Shown in pieces: positions 1 through 7,447 of a DNA stretch of 34,276 nucleotides. Source of the stretch: Acidimicrobiia bacterium (GTDB taxonomy: Bacteria; Actinomycetota; Acidimicrobiia; Acidimicrobiales; SKKL01); NCBI GenBank assembly GCA_016649895.1, contig JAENWR010000030.1, forward strand, positions 1 to 34,276, given 5' to 3'. Positions within the stretch are counted from its first letter, which is position 1, and every line of letters starts with the position of its first letter. Under the pieces are notes generated by a model, which was not told the DNA's origin, did not search any database, and worked only from the letters and a program-made list of their open reading frames with translations. The position numbers and the translations under genes are program-made.

Positions 1-300
1 ATCGGCGCCGGACAGACGACCCAGATGACACAACACCGCCTTCGCCGACCGATGCCCATCGACCCCATAGGCCCCAGTGCGATCGACATGACCGGCCAAC
101 CGGTCGGTGGCGTGATCGAGCCGGCGCCGCACCACCTCCAGGTCGCGCACCACCACCAACACCTCCTCCGCCGACAGTGAGTCCAGCTCGACTGACTGCA
201 ACCGCGCCACCTCACGCCCCACCGACGCGACCACATCCGACACCTCCGAACACCCCAACAGCGGTGGCATCTCAAATTCGCAAAAAGGACTGAAACTCAT
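1..300 (-). CDS. DUF222-type HNH endonuclease homologue, N-terminal part (runs off left edge)
   Basis: The first 100 codons are present, from an ATG at 300-298, and the frame stays open to base 1. The protein starts MSFSPFCEFEMPPLL and continues with a helical charged stretch (SVELDSLSAEEVLVVVRDLE-like) and then GAYGVDGHRSAKAVL, the usual opening of the DUF222 domain that precedes an HNH nuclease domain in many actinobacterial multicopy proteins. Their function is not settled; they are often repeated across a genome and found in mobile or variable regions. The catalytic HNH part would lie beyond the left edge. A consensus-like TATGAT on the minus strand ends 6 nt before the start codon, so the mRNA may be leaderless. 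A C-terminal piece of the same family sits at the right edge in the same orientation. Confidence 0.75.
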   Translation of the reverse strand, partial: MSFSPFCEFEMPPLLGCSEVSDVVASVGREVARLQSVELDSLSAEEVLVVVRDLEVVRRRLDHATDRLAGHVDRTGAYGVDGHRSAKAVLCHLGRLSGAD

Positions 301-306
301 GAACCA

Positions 307-312
307 ATCATA
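307..312 (-). promoter_or_regulatory. -10 hexamer of the left DUF222 gene
   Basis: On the minus strand this reads TATGAT, the best -10 match in the window, and is followed by a 6-nt spacer and the ATG. This predicts a transcript starting at or within a base or two of the start codon. No convincing -35 was found. Confidence 0.5.
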
Positions 313-562
313 CCGAGGGGGTGTGACACTTAACGGAGGTGTGGCAGACAGAGAACCACGATGCGCTCGACCCCTGAGCGCAGCCCACAGAATCCATCGC
401 CAGGACGCCAAGGTCGTGTCAAGGTGAACTGGAGGGGGTCACCTGGGCCCGCGGTAAGGGACGGCGTGGAACCTGCCGATGCGTCTGGGTACCATCCCCC
501 CAACTTTGTGCAGCGAATCACAATGTTGGCATTCCACCGCCGATGCAAGGGAGCCTCCACCC

Positions 563-826
563 ATGAGTGCCGCCGATCAGGACGCCTCCGTTTCCTCGCT
601 TCGCGACTTTCTCAGCGACATGCTGAGGGACGCCATCCAGTTTGATCGCCAGCTCCACACCACGATGAGCTTGCTCCGAGAGCGCAAGTACGCGCTCGAC
701 CTCGCAGAGGACGCGGAGTTCACAGCAGAGACTGGCCAGTTCACTCAGAACCTCAATGCTGGCGAATACGATGACCAGCCCGGCATGAGTGCCCAAGCCT
801 TCGCTGACCGCTACCTGGTGAAGTGA
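563..826 (+). CDS. Small hypothetical protein, 87 aa, in a lower-GC segment
   Basis: I do not recognise this protein. It begins MSAADQDASVSSLRDFL and ends [10 protein letters not shown]. It is acidic and appears helical, with no signal peptide or membrane segment. The ATG at 563 was chosen because an AGGGAG Shine-Dalgarno lies at about 548-553; longer in-frame versions begin in sequence that does not look coding. By my count about 20 of 88 codons end in A or T, far more than in the neighbouring metabolic genes, which suggests acquisition from elsewhere. Its TGA overlaps a GTG that opens a second short frame (823), a typical arrangement for a translationally coupled pair. Small antitoxin-like or phage-derived proteins look like this, but nothing in the sequence proves such a role. 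Confidence 0.6.
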   Translation: MSAADQDASVSSLRDFLSDMLRDAIQFDRQLHTTMSLLRERKYALDLAEDAEFTAETGQFTQNLNAGEYDDQPGMSAQAFADRYLVK

Positions 827-987
827 CTGGCTCGTCGGACTTCGTCTGGAGGGACACTGAGGGACAGCTCGACGCCTGGTTGGCCACGAACCCGAACCCC
901 GGAGTGCGGATGAGGCCACCTAGTGCGCCGCTCCGGTGTCAGCCGTCGAGCGGCGGGAGCACGTCGACGGCCCGCTGGCGCAGGTAG
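823..987 (+). CDS. Possible coupled partner of the 87-aa gene, probably truncated
   Basis: A GTG at 823-825 overlaps the TGA of the preceding gene (GTGA) and opens a 54-codon frame that starts [20 protein letters not shown]. The first 30 or so residues look like a genuine protein start. From about base 920 the frame runs into low-complexity codons that are antisense to the 3' end of aroC, and it overlaps aroC by 49 bases. The simplest reading is that a longer gene was cut when the segment joined the aroC side. It could also be a chance extension after a short real peptide. No family recognised. Confidence 0.3.
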   Translation: MTGSSDFVWRDTEGQLDAWLATNPNPGVRMRPPSAPLRCQPSSGGSTSTARWRR

Positions 988-2039
988 TGGTCGGCCAGCA
1001 CCAGCAGGGTCATGGCCTCCACCAGCGGCACCGCCCGCGGGAGCACGCACGGATCGTGGCGGCCCTTGGCGGCGAGGGTGACCGGGTTGTTGTCGCGGTC
1101 GACCGTCTTCTGCTCCGACGAGATGGTGCCCGTGGGCTTGAACGCCACCCGCAGGACCACGTCGGCACCGTTGGAGATGCCGCCCTGGATGCCGCCGGAA
1201 TTGTTGGTGGTGGTGATCGGCCGGCCGTCGGGGCCCGGCTCGAATGGGTCGTTGTGCACCAGACCCGTGAGGCGCGTGCCGGCGAAGCCGCTGCCGATCT
1301 CGACACCCTTGGCGGCGGGCAGAGAGAGCATCGCACCACCGAGCGTGGCGTCGAGCTTGTCGAACACGGGATCGCCCAGGCCGACCGGCACGTTGCGGGC
1401 CACGCACGTGACGACGCCACCGAGCGAATCGCCCGCACGCCGAGCGGCGTCGATGGCCGCCTCGATGCGGGCGGCCGCCTCGGGATCGGGACAGCGCGTC
1501 GGCGTGGCCTCGACATCGTCGAGGGTGACGGAGTCGAGGTCGACCACCGCGTCGATCTCGTGCACCGAGCTCACCCAGGCGAGCACCTCGACGCCGGCGA
1601 CCCGGCGCAGCAGCGCCCGGGCGATGGCGGCGGCGGCCACCCGCCCGATGGTCTCGCGGGCCGACGAGCGTCCGCCGCCCTGCCAGTTGCGCACGCCGTA
1701 CTTCGCCTGCGTGGTGTAGTCGGCGTGGCTCGGCCGGAACACGTCCTTCATGTGGTCGTAGGCCTGCGGCCGGGCGTCGGTGTTGCGCACCAGCAGGGCG
1801 ATCGGGCTGCCGAGGGTCACGCCCTCGAACACACCGGAGAGGATCTCGACCTCGTCGGCCTCCTGGCGCTGCGTGACGAGCCGGCTCTGGCCCGGACGGC
1901 GACGATCGAGGTCGCGCTGGATCTCCTCGACCGCGATGGGCAGCCGCGGCGGACAGCCGTCGATGACGACGCCGACGCCCCCGCCGTGGGACTCGCCGAA
2001 GGTGGTCGCTCGAAAGATCTGCCCGAAGCTGCTGCTCAC
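939..2039 (-). CDS. aroC: Chorismate synthase
   Basis: This enzyme converts 5-enolpyruvylshikimate-3-phosphate to chorismate, the last step of the shikimate pathway, using reduced FMN in the cytoplasm. The protein is 366 aa, the usual length. Visible family motifs are [13 protein letters not shown] at the N terminus, [17 protein letters not shown] and [13 protein letters not shown] around residues 105-140, and [10 protein letters not shown] plus [12 protein letters not shown] near the C terminus. I chose GTG 2039 ([10 protein letters not shown]) because chorismate synthases start a few residues before this motif; the open frame extends to 2387, but that extension looks non-coding. A TAGGCT hexamer lies 7 nt before this GTG, consistent with a leaderless mRNA. 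No other aro gene is adjacent. Its 3' end overlaps a possible short frame on the other strand. Confidence 0.96.
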   Translation of the reverse strand: MSSSFGQIFRATTFGESHGGGVGVVIDGCPPRLPIAVEEIQRDLDRRRPGQSRLVTQRQEADEVEILSGVFEGVTLGSPIALLVRNTDARPQAYDHMKDVFRPSHADYTTQAKYGVRNWQGGGRSSARETIGRVAAAAIARALLRRVAGVEVLAWVSSVHEIDAVVDLDSVTLDDVEATPTRCPDPEAAARIEAAIDAARRAGDSLGGVVTCVARNVPVGLGDPVFDKLDATLGGAMLSLPAAKGVEIGSGFAGTRLTGLVHNDPFEPGPDGRPITTTNNSGGIQGGISNGADVVLRVAFKPTGTISSEQKTVDRDNNPVTLAAKGRHDPCVLPRAVPLVEAMTLLVLADHYLRQRAVDVLPPLDG

Positions 2040-2046
2040 CGGGCGG

Positions 2047-2052
2047 AGCCTA
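2047..2052 (-). promoter_or_regulatory. -10 hexamer of aroC
   Basis: TAGGCT on the minus strand, with exactly 7 nt to GTG 2039. It fits the TANNNT-N7-start pattern seen at several other genes here and supports the chosen aroC start. Confidence 0.4.
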
Positions 2053-2137
2053 CCGGGGGGCACCATGTGGGGAGCAGACACACGGGGTAGGCACGCCCCC
2101 GCCTCGCCCCCGCCTCGCTCCCCCGATCGGAGTCCCC

Positions 2138-2851
2138 TTGCCTCGCCGGAAGCCCAGCTCCACCACCCACCTCGCCATCGCAGACGACCGGCATCCCTCA
2201 CGGGCGAGCCGAGTGCGCCAGGCGGCAGGTCGCCGCGCCGCATCGATCGGGACATCGGCGAAGGAGCTGCCCGCCGACTTGGTCGACGCCATCGAGGACC
2301 GCCTCGACCAGCTGGTGCAGCGCATCGTCGACCACCCGTCGCCCGTGACGACCCCAAAGGAGCTGAGCGACGCGCTCGACGCGGCACGATCGCACAAGGG
2401 AGCGTCGTCGATCGCCACGTTCCTGGCCGGCACCGGCATCGCCCGGCGCACGGTCGGCCTCGGCACCCGGCGCATCCCCGCGCTCGTCGCGATCACCGGC
2501 ACCGCCACGGCGCTCACCACGTTCGCCGGGGGCTTCCGCGAGCTGCGCATGATCGCCTCGTACGTGGTGAACCGTGCCCACGCCGTCGGCATCGAGGTGC
2601 ACCCCGGTCGCCTCCGCATCGTCACGCTCCAGCTCTACCTCACGCCGGGCGTGACGCCGAGCGTCGACGCACCACCGCGCCTGCTCGCAACCAAGCTCGG
2701 AAGCCGATGGGTGCGCAGCGCCGCCGCCGCCGCTCTGCCCCTGGTACCCGACGGCATCGGGCGGCCGTCGGTGCGCAAGTGGGTGGAAGCCGCCGACCTC
2801 GTCGACGTCCGCCTCCTCGAGGCTCCCGAAGAGGCCATCGAGCGCCAGTAG
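2138..2851 (+). CDS. Hypothetical protein, 237 aa, with a glycine-rich hydrophobic segment
   Basis: Not recognised with confidence. The N-terminal 45 residues are basic and Ser/Thr/Ala rich. Residues 45-95 look amphipathic-helical, and residues 110-135 ([20 protein letters not shown]) form a hydrophobic glycine/alanine-rich stretch, followed by a helical region and YLTPGVTPS. The arrangement recalls EcsC-like proteins only loosely. The TTG at 2138 is preceded by GGAG with 5-nt spacing, so I accept it; a GTG at 2213 is an alternative. It is divergent from aroC. Its TAG stop codon supplies the first bases of the -10 hexamer (TAGGAT) of the next gene. Confidence 0.65.
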   Translation: MPRRKPSSTTHLAIADDRHPSRASRVRQAAGRRAASIGTSAKELPADLVDAIEDRLDQLVQRIVDHPSPVTTPKELSDALDAARSHKGASSIATFLAGTGIARRTVGLGTRRIPALVAITGTATALTTFAGGFRELRMIASYVVNRAHAVGIEVHPGRLRIVTLQLYLTPGVTPSVDAPPRLLATKLGSRWVRSAAAAALPLVPDGIGRPSVRKWVEAADLVDVRLLEAPEEAIERQ

Positions 2852-2854
2852 GAT
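2849..2854 (+). promoter_or_regulatory. -10 hexamer overlapping a stop codon
   Basis: TAGGAT, 7 nt before GTG 2862. Its TAG is the stop codon of the upstream 237-aa gene, so the promoter of the DUF6886 gene would be built into the end of its neighbour. Confidence 0.4.
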
Positions 2855-2861
2855 CCGCAAG

Positions 2862-3423
2862 GTGCTGCCCCGTCCAGGCGAGGTCCTCCACTTCTCCGAG
2901 GACCCCACGATCGTGAAGTTCGAACCGCACGTGGCCGCCACCGCACAGCAACCCGAGGCATATGTCTGGGCGTGCGGCAGCACGCACGCCCCCAGTTACT
3001 GGTTCCCACGGCAGTGCCCGAGGGCCACGCTGTGGGCAGGGGTCGACACCAGCGACCACGACCGCGAGCGATTCCTTGGCGTGAGCGGCGCCGACCGGAT
3101 CCATGGCCATCGAGTACGACTGGCTCGAGGCGATGGACAGCACCACCGTCTACGCCTACCGGTTCGAGGCCGAGCAGTTCGTCCCGTTCGGTGCGCGCGC
3201 TCATGCGTGGGTCGCCACCGAAGCCGTGGCGCCCATCGGGCCGCCGGAGGCGATCGGACAGCTCATCGACCTGCACGAGGAGGCCGGCATCGAGTTGCGG
3301 CTGCTGGATGAGCTCTGGCCGCTCTGGGACGCAGTGATCGGGAGCACGCTCGAGTTCAGCGGAATCCGGCTGCACAACGCCCAGCCGCGGCGGTCCTATT
3401 CCCGGATGGAGGCGGGGCGGTAG
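2862..3423 (+). pseudogene. DUF6886 family gene split by a +1 frameshift
   Basis: Two frames together give one complete protein of this uncharacterised family (about 186 aa). The first frame (GTG 2862) encodes VLHFSEDPTIVKFEPH, WACGSTHAPSYWFPRQCPR and DRERFLGVSGADRI. The family continues with MAIEYDWLEAMDSTTVYAYR, which is encoded in the next frame from 3103, through ELRLLDELWPLWDA and GIRLHNA to the stop at 3423. Removing one base near 3102 (the extra C in GGATCCATGG) restores one reading frame. This is either a real inactivating insertion or a sequencing or assembly error; separate translation of the second half from ATG 3103 is less likely. The 3' end overlaps the convergent glgP by 28 bases. 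The family's biochemical role is unknown. Confidence 0.8.
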
Positions 3424-5465
3424 AGCATGTCGTTGTAGTCGCGCACCATGCGCGACGCCGACACCTGTGGGCCGAGCGACGCCCACGTGTGGCGCACGCG
3501 GTCGAGCCAGCGCGACGACAGCGGCACCCCGTCGCCGTAGAACAGCGGGATGATCTCGTGCTCGAGCACGTCGTAGAGCACGCCCACCTCGGCGGCGTCG
3601 CGCACGCCCCGGTCGGGGAACTCCTCGAACGACGGGATGGCCCAACCGTTACCGCCGTCGTACATCTCGTCCCACCAGCCGTCGAGCACCGAGAGGTTGA
3701 GCACGCCGTTGAGCGCTGCCTTCTCGCCCGACGTACCGCACGCCTCGTGGGGGCGGATGGGGTTGTTGAGCCAGACGTCGCTGCCGTGGTAGAGAGCCCG
3801 GGCCACGCCGATGTCGTAGTCGTCGAGGAACACGAACCGGCCCGACAGCTTCGGGTCGGCCGACACCTCGAGCACCTGGCGGAGGAGCGCCTTGCCCGGC
3901 TCGTCGGCCGGATGCGCCTTGCCGGCGAACACCAGCTGCACGGGCCGCTCGTCGTCGAGGAGCATGCGCTCGAGGCGCGGGCGGTCGGAGAGGAGCAGCG
4001 TGGCCCGCTTGTAGGTGGCGAACCGCCGGGCGAAGCCGATGGTGAGGGCGTTGGGGTCGAGGGCGTCGCCGGCACCGGCCTGGCCCCGAGCAGCGAGGCG
4101 TTCGCGCACAAAGGTGACGAGCCGCTCGCGGGCGGCGAGGCGGGCGGCACGCAGCTCGTCGTCGGGAAGCGACGACACGCCGGTCCAGTCATCGGCGGGG
4201 GCTTCGGGCCAGTCGGCGCCGACGACCCGGTTGAAGATGGCCTGCACCTCGGGCGAGGTCCACGTGCGGGCATGCACCCCATTCGTGACCGAGGTGATGG
4301 GCACGTCGCGAGCGGCCGCACCCGGCCACACCGACGCGAACATCGAGCGGCTCACCTCGCCGTGCAGGCGCGACACGCCGTTGGCGTGGCCGGAGACGCG
4401 CAGGCAGAACGCCGCCATGTTGAACGCATCCGGACCGTCGTCGGCGTAGCGCCCCAGCTCCATGAGCTCGTCGATGCCGACACCGACACCGTCGCACCAA
4501 CCACCCAGGTAGGCATGGACGAGGTCGCGGGGGAAGCGGTCGATGCCGGCGGGCACCGGGGTGTGGGTGGTGAACACCAGCGCCTGGCGCACCTGCTCGA
4601 TCGCGTCGTGCAGCGACATGCCCGCCGACACCATCTGGGCGCGGATCCGCTCGAGGGCGAGGAACCCGGCGTGGCCCTCGTTGAGGTGGTACACCTTCGG
4701 CGCCATCCCGAGCGAGCGCAGCACGCGGACGCCACCGACGCCGAGGATCAGCTCCTGGCGGATGCGGTGCTCCTGGTCACCGCCGTAGAGGCGATCGGTG
4801 ATGTGGCGGGCGCGGTCGGAGTTGCCGTCGACGTGGGTGTCGAGCAGGAACAGCGGCACGCGCCCGACGTCGGCCCGCCACACCTGGACGGCCACCGGCT
4901 CCTCACCGACGAACACGGTGGCCGCCGCACCCGGCACCCTGCACAGGCCGACGAGGTCGGTGACGACATCGCGGTAGTGCTCCACCTGGCCGGTGCCAGG
5001 GACGAGCTCCTGGCGGAAGAAGCCCTGACGGTAGAAGAGGCCGACACCCACGAGGGGCAGGTCGAGGTCGCTGGCGGCCTTCAGGTGGTCGCCGGCGAGG
5101 ACGCCGAGGCCGCCGGAGTACTGCGGGAGGCTCTCGGCCACGCCGAACTCGGGCGAGAAGTAGGCCACCTGCGGCGCCCGGTAGGCGCGGCCGGTCTTCA
5201 GGTAGGCGACGAGCTCGGCATGGATGTGGCCGGCGTCGCGCACGAAGGCGGCGTCGGCCGAGAGCACGGACCACGTGTCGTCGTCGACCTCGGACAGCAG
5301 CATCAGGGGCGATCGGTGGCCGACCTCCCACCCGTCCGCGGCGATGCGGGCGAAGAGGCGCTGCGTCGGCACGTCCCACACCCAGCGGAAGTTGCGGGCA
5401 AGTTCCTCGAGCTGGTGGCGAAGGCGGACCCGGGGGTCGTCGGTGGCGCTGATCTCGGGATTCAC
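3396..5465 (-). CDS. glgP: Alpha-glucan (glycogen/maltodextrin) phosphorylase, GT35
   Basis: This enzyme phosphorolyses alpha-1,4-glucan ends to glucose-1-phosphate with a PLP cofactor. A DUF3417-like N-terminal region (LRHQLEELARNFRWVWD, SPLMLL) is followed by the phosphorylase core: YFSPEFGVAESLPQYSGGLG, HLNEGHAGF, TTHTPVPAGIDRF, SVTNGVHARTW, FARRFATYKRA and EACGTSGEKAALNG, where the Lys (about residue 582) should bind PLP. The frame is open to GTG 5516 (706 aa), but I prefer GTG 5465 (689 aa): TAACGT lies exactly 7 nt upstream, matching other genes here, and the residues removed are not conserved. Mycobacterial homologues are roughly 850 aa as I recall; this one ends soon after MVRDYNDMLYRPA and so lacks their C-terminal extension. 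It is divergent from pepF, and it breaks down the glucan made by the other glg genes. Confidence 0.9.
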   Translation of the reverse strand: MNPEISATDDPRVRLRHQLEELARNFRWVWDVPTQRLFARIAADGWEVGHRSPLMLLSEVDDDTWSVLSADAAFVRDAGHIHAELVAYLKTGRAYRAPQVAYFSPEFGVAESLPQYSGGLGVLAGDHLKAASDLDLPLVGVGLFYRQGFFRQELVPGTGQVEHYRDVVTDLVGLCRVPGAAATVFVGEEPVAVQVWRADVGRVPLFLLDTHVDGNSDRARHITDRLYGGDQEHRIRQELILGVGGVRVLRSLGMAPKVYHLNEGHAGFLALERIRAQMVSAGMSLHDAIEQVRQALVFTTHTPVPAGIDRFPRDLVHAYLGGWCDGVGVGIDELMELGRYADDGPDAFNMAAFCLRVSGHANGVSRLHGEVSRSMFASVWPGAAARDVPITSVTNGVHARTWTSPEVQAIFNRVVGADWPEAPADDWTGVSSLPDDELRAARLAARERLVTFVRERLAARGQAGAGDALDPNALTIGFARRFATYKRATLLLSDRPRLERMLLDDERPVQLVFAGKAHPADEPGKALLRQVLEVSADPKLSGRFVFLDDYDIGVARALYHGSDVWLNNPIRPHEACGTSGEKAALNGVLNLSVLDGWWDEMYDGGNGWAIPSFEEFPDRGVRDAAEVGVLYDVLEHEIIPLFYGDGVPLSSRWLDRVRHTWASLGPQVSASRMVRDYNDMLYRPASIRE

Positions 5466-5472
5466 CGGGTGG

Positions 5473-5478
5473 ACGTTA
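5473..5478 (-). promoter_or_regulatory. -10 hexamer supporting the internal glgP start
   Basis: TAACGT on the minus strand, 7 nt before GTG 5465. It would lie inside the coding sequence if the longer start (5516) were used, which argues for the shorter protein. Confidence 0.4.
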
Positions 5479-5569
5479 TCGAGACAGGGCCATCGGGTCG
5501 CACGGGCGTCGGTCACGTCGCACGATGTTCACCGAGGCTGGTGCCGCAGCGAGCCGACGGGTCCGCACG

Positions 5570-5575
5570 TAGCGT
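5570..5575 (+). promoter_or_regulatory. -10 hexamer of the pepF-ALDH operon
   Basis: TAGCGT, about 30 nt before ATG 5606. Transcription from here would give a short leader containing the GGGGAG ribosome binding site at 5595-5600, in contrast to the apparently leaderless genes nearby. Confidence 0.35.
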
Positions 5576-5605
5576 GGGCGCACCATCCGAGCACGGGGAG
5601 ACGCC

Positions 5606-7447
5606 ATGACCGCCACCGACGCCGACCTGAACGAGCACGAGGCCGACCTCGCCGCCGACGGGGTCGACTGGGACCTCGAGACCCTCGTCGGCGGGGCCGG
5701 CATCGCCGGCGTCGACGATCACCTCTCCGTCGCCGACAAGTTGACCGAGACCCTCGCCGCCGACCGCGGGAAGGTGGCGAGCTTCGATGCCGAAGCGCTC
5801 GATGCCCACATGCGCCGACAAGCCGCGCTGCACGATCTGCTCGGTCGGGCGGGCTCCTACGCCAGCCTGCGCTTCGCCGTCGACACCGCCGATCCCAGTG
5901 TCGGGGCACTGATGCAGAGGGTGCAGGAGCGATCGACCACCATCGGCACCCAGCTGCTGTTCTTCGACCTCGAGTGGTCGGCGCTGCCCGACGAGCAGGT
6001 CGAGGCGTTGCTCGCCGACCCGCTGCTCGAGTGGTGCGCCCACCACCTCCGCTCGGTCCGCCGCTACCGCGACCACCTGCTCACCGAGCCGGAGGAGAAG
6101 ATCCTCACCGAGAAGGCGGCCACCGGGCGTAGTGCCTGGAGCCGGCTCTTCTCCGAGCTCACCTCGGCCATCACCGTCGACCTGCCCGACCTCGACGCCG
6201 ACGGCGGCACCCGCACCACCAAGCTGGAGGGGGCGCTGTCGCTGCTGGCCGACCCCGACCGCGACACCCGCCGGACCGCGGCCGAGGCCGTCACCGCCGC
6301 GCTCGCACCGGGGTTGCGCACCCGGGCGTTCGCGTTCAACACGCTGCTGCACGACAAGTCGATCGACGACCGTCTGCGTTCGTACCCCACGTGGCTCACC
6401 AGCCGGAACCTCAGCAACGAGGCCACCGACGAGTCGGTCGAGGCGCTCGTGGCATCGGTGAAGGACCGCTACGACATCGCCCAGCGCTGGTACCGCCTGA
6501 AGGCCCGGATCCTCGGCATCGACCGGCTGGCCGACTACGACCGCATGTCGTCGGTGGCCGACTCCGAGGCCCGCATCGGCTGGTCGGCCGCCACCGAGCT
6601 GGTGCTCGACTCGTACCGGTCGTTCTCGCCCGACATGGCCGACATCGCCGAGCGGTTCTTCGCCGAGAAGTGGATCGATGCTCCGGTGCGCGACGCCAAG
6701 CGCCCCGGTGCGTTCTGTGCCTACACGGTGCCGTCGCACCACCCCTACGTGATGCTGAACTGGACCGGACGGCGCCGCGACGTCCTCACGCTCGCCCACG
6801 AGCTCGGCCACGGGCTCCACGCCTACCTCGCCCGCGAGCAGGGCGTGTTCCACCAGGGCACCCCGCTCACGCTGGCCGAGACCGCCTCGGTGTTCGGCGA
6901 GACCGTCACGTTCGGCAAGCTGCTCGACGCCACCTCCGATCCGAACGAGCGCCTGGCCCTCCTCGCCGAGAGCATCGAGGGCGCCATCGCCACCGTGTTC
7001 CGCCAGACGGCGATGAACCAGTTCGAGGCGGCGGTGCACTCGGCGCGGCGCGACGAGGGCGAGCTGTCGGTCGAGCGCTTCGGTGAGCTGTGGGCGGCCA
7101 CCCAGGCCGACATGCTCGGCGACTCGGTCGAGATCACCGAGGGCTACCGCACGTGGTGGTCATACATCCCGCACTTCATCGGCACCCCCGGCTACGTCTA
7201 CGCCTACGCCTACGGGCAGCTGTTGGCACTGTCGGTCTACGCCCGCTACCAGGAGCAAGGGGGCGACTTCGTTCCCCGCTACATGCACCTGCTGTCGTCG
7301 GGTGGGTCGATGCCGCCCGAGGCGCTGGGCCGCATCGTCGGGTGCGACCTGGCCGACCCCGGGTTCTGGGGAGCCGGGCTCGACATCGTCCAGGGTCAGC
7401 TCGACGCGGCCGAGACGGCGGCACACGAGGCCGGTCGGCTCACGTGA
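5606..7447 (+). CDS. pepF: M3 family oligoendopeptidase (PepF-like)
   Basis: A zinc metallopeptidase that cleaves short peptides in the cytoplasm. The protein is 613 aa, normal for M3B/oligoendopeptidase F. The N-terminal helical part contains ERSTTIGTQLLFFDLEW, and the catalytic domain carries AHELGHGLHAYLA with the HExxH motif at residues 398-402 and the third-ligand Glu in LAETASVFGETVTF about 25 residues on. GTWWSYIPHFIGTPGYVYAY-like sequence near the C terminus is also typical. The start is fixed by GGGGAG 5 nt upstream. The stop overlaps the GTG of the aldehyde dehydrogenase (GTGA), so the two are co-translated. The exact peptide substrates are unknown. Confidence 0.93.
   Translation: MTATDADLNEHEADLAADGVDWDLETLVGGAGIAGVDDHLSVADKLTETLAADRGKVASFDAEALDAHMRRQAALHDLLGRAGSYASLRFAVDTADPSVGALMQRVQERSTTIGTQLLFFDLEWSALPDEQVEALLADPLLEWCAHHLRSVRRYRDHLLTEPEEKILTEKAATGRSAWSRLFSELTSAITVDLPDLDADGGTRTTKLEGALSLLADPDRDTRRTAAEAVTAALAPGLRTRAFAFNTLLHDKSIDDRLRSYPTWLTSRNLSNEATDESVEALVASVKDRYDIAQRWYRLKARILGIDRLADYDRMSSVADSEARIGWSAATELVLDSYRSFSPDMADIAERFFAEKWIDAPVRDAKRPGAFCAYTVPSHHPYVMLNWTGRRRDVLTLAHELGHGLHAYLAREQGVFHQGTPLTLAETASVFGETVTFGKLLDATSDPNERLALLAESIEGAIATVFRQTAMNQFEAAVHSARRDEGELSVERFGELWAATQADMLGDSVEITEGYRTWWSYIPHFIGTPGYVYAYAYGQLLALSVYARYQEQGGDFVPRYMHLLSSGGSMPPEALGRIVGCDLADPGFWGAGLDIVQGQLDAAETAAHEAGRLT

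Noticed and set aside
363-381. Hairpin gcgctc/gagcgc as a terminator
   Set aside because: The stem is only 6 bp, there is no T-tract, and it lies in a divergent upstream region rather than after a gene.
563-987. Labelling the small gene pair as a toxin-antitoxin system
   Set aside because: Only size and coupling suggest it. No known toxin or antitoxin motif is visible and the second frame appears incomplete.
2138-2851. Calling the 237-aa protein EcsC-family
   Set aside because: The resemblance is limited to one Gly/Ala-rich hydrophobic stretch and is not enough for an assignment.
3489-5609. A 706-codon open frame on the plus strand opposite glgP, and similar long antisense frames opposite glgX, malQ and treS/mak
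   Set aside because: They are products of very GC-rich codon use; the translations are low-complexity His/Val/Glu- or Arg/Pro-rich with no family motifs.
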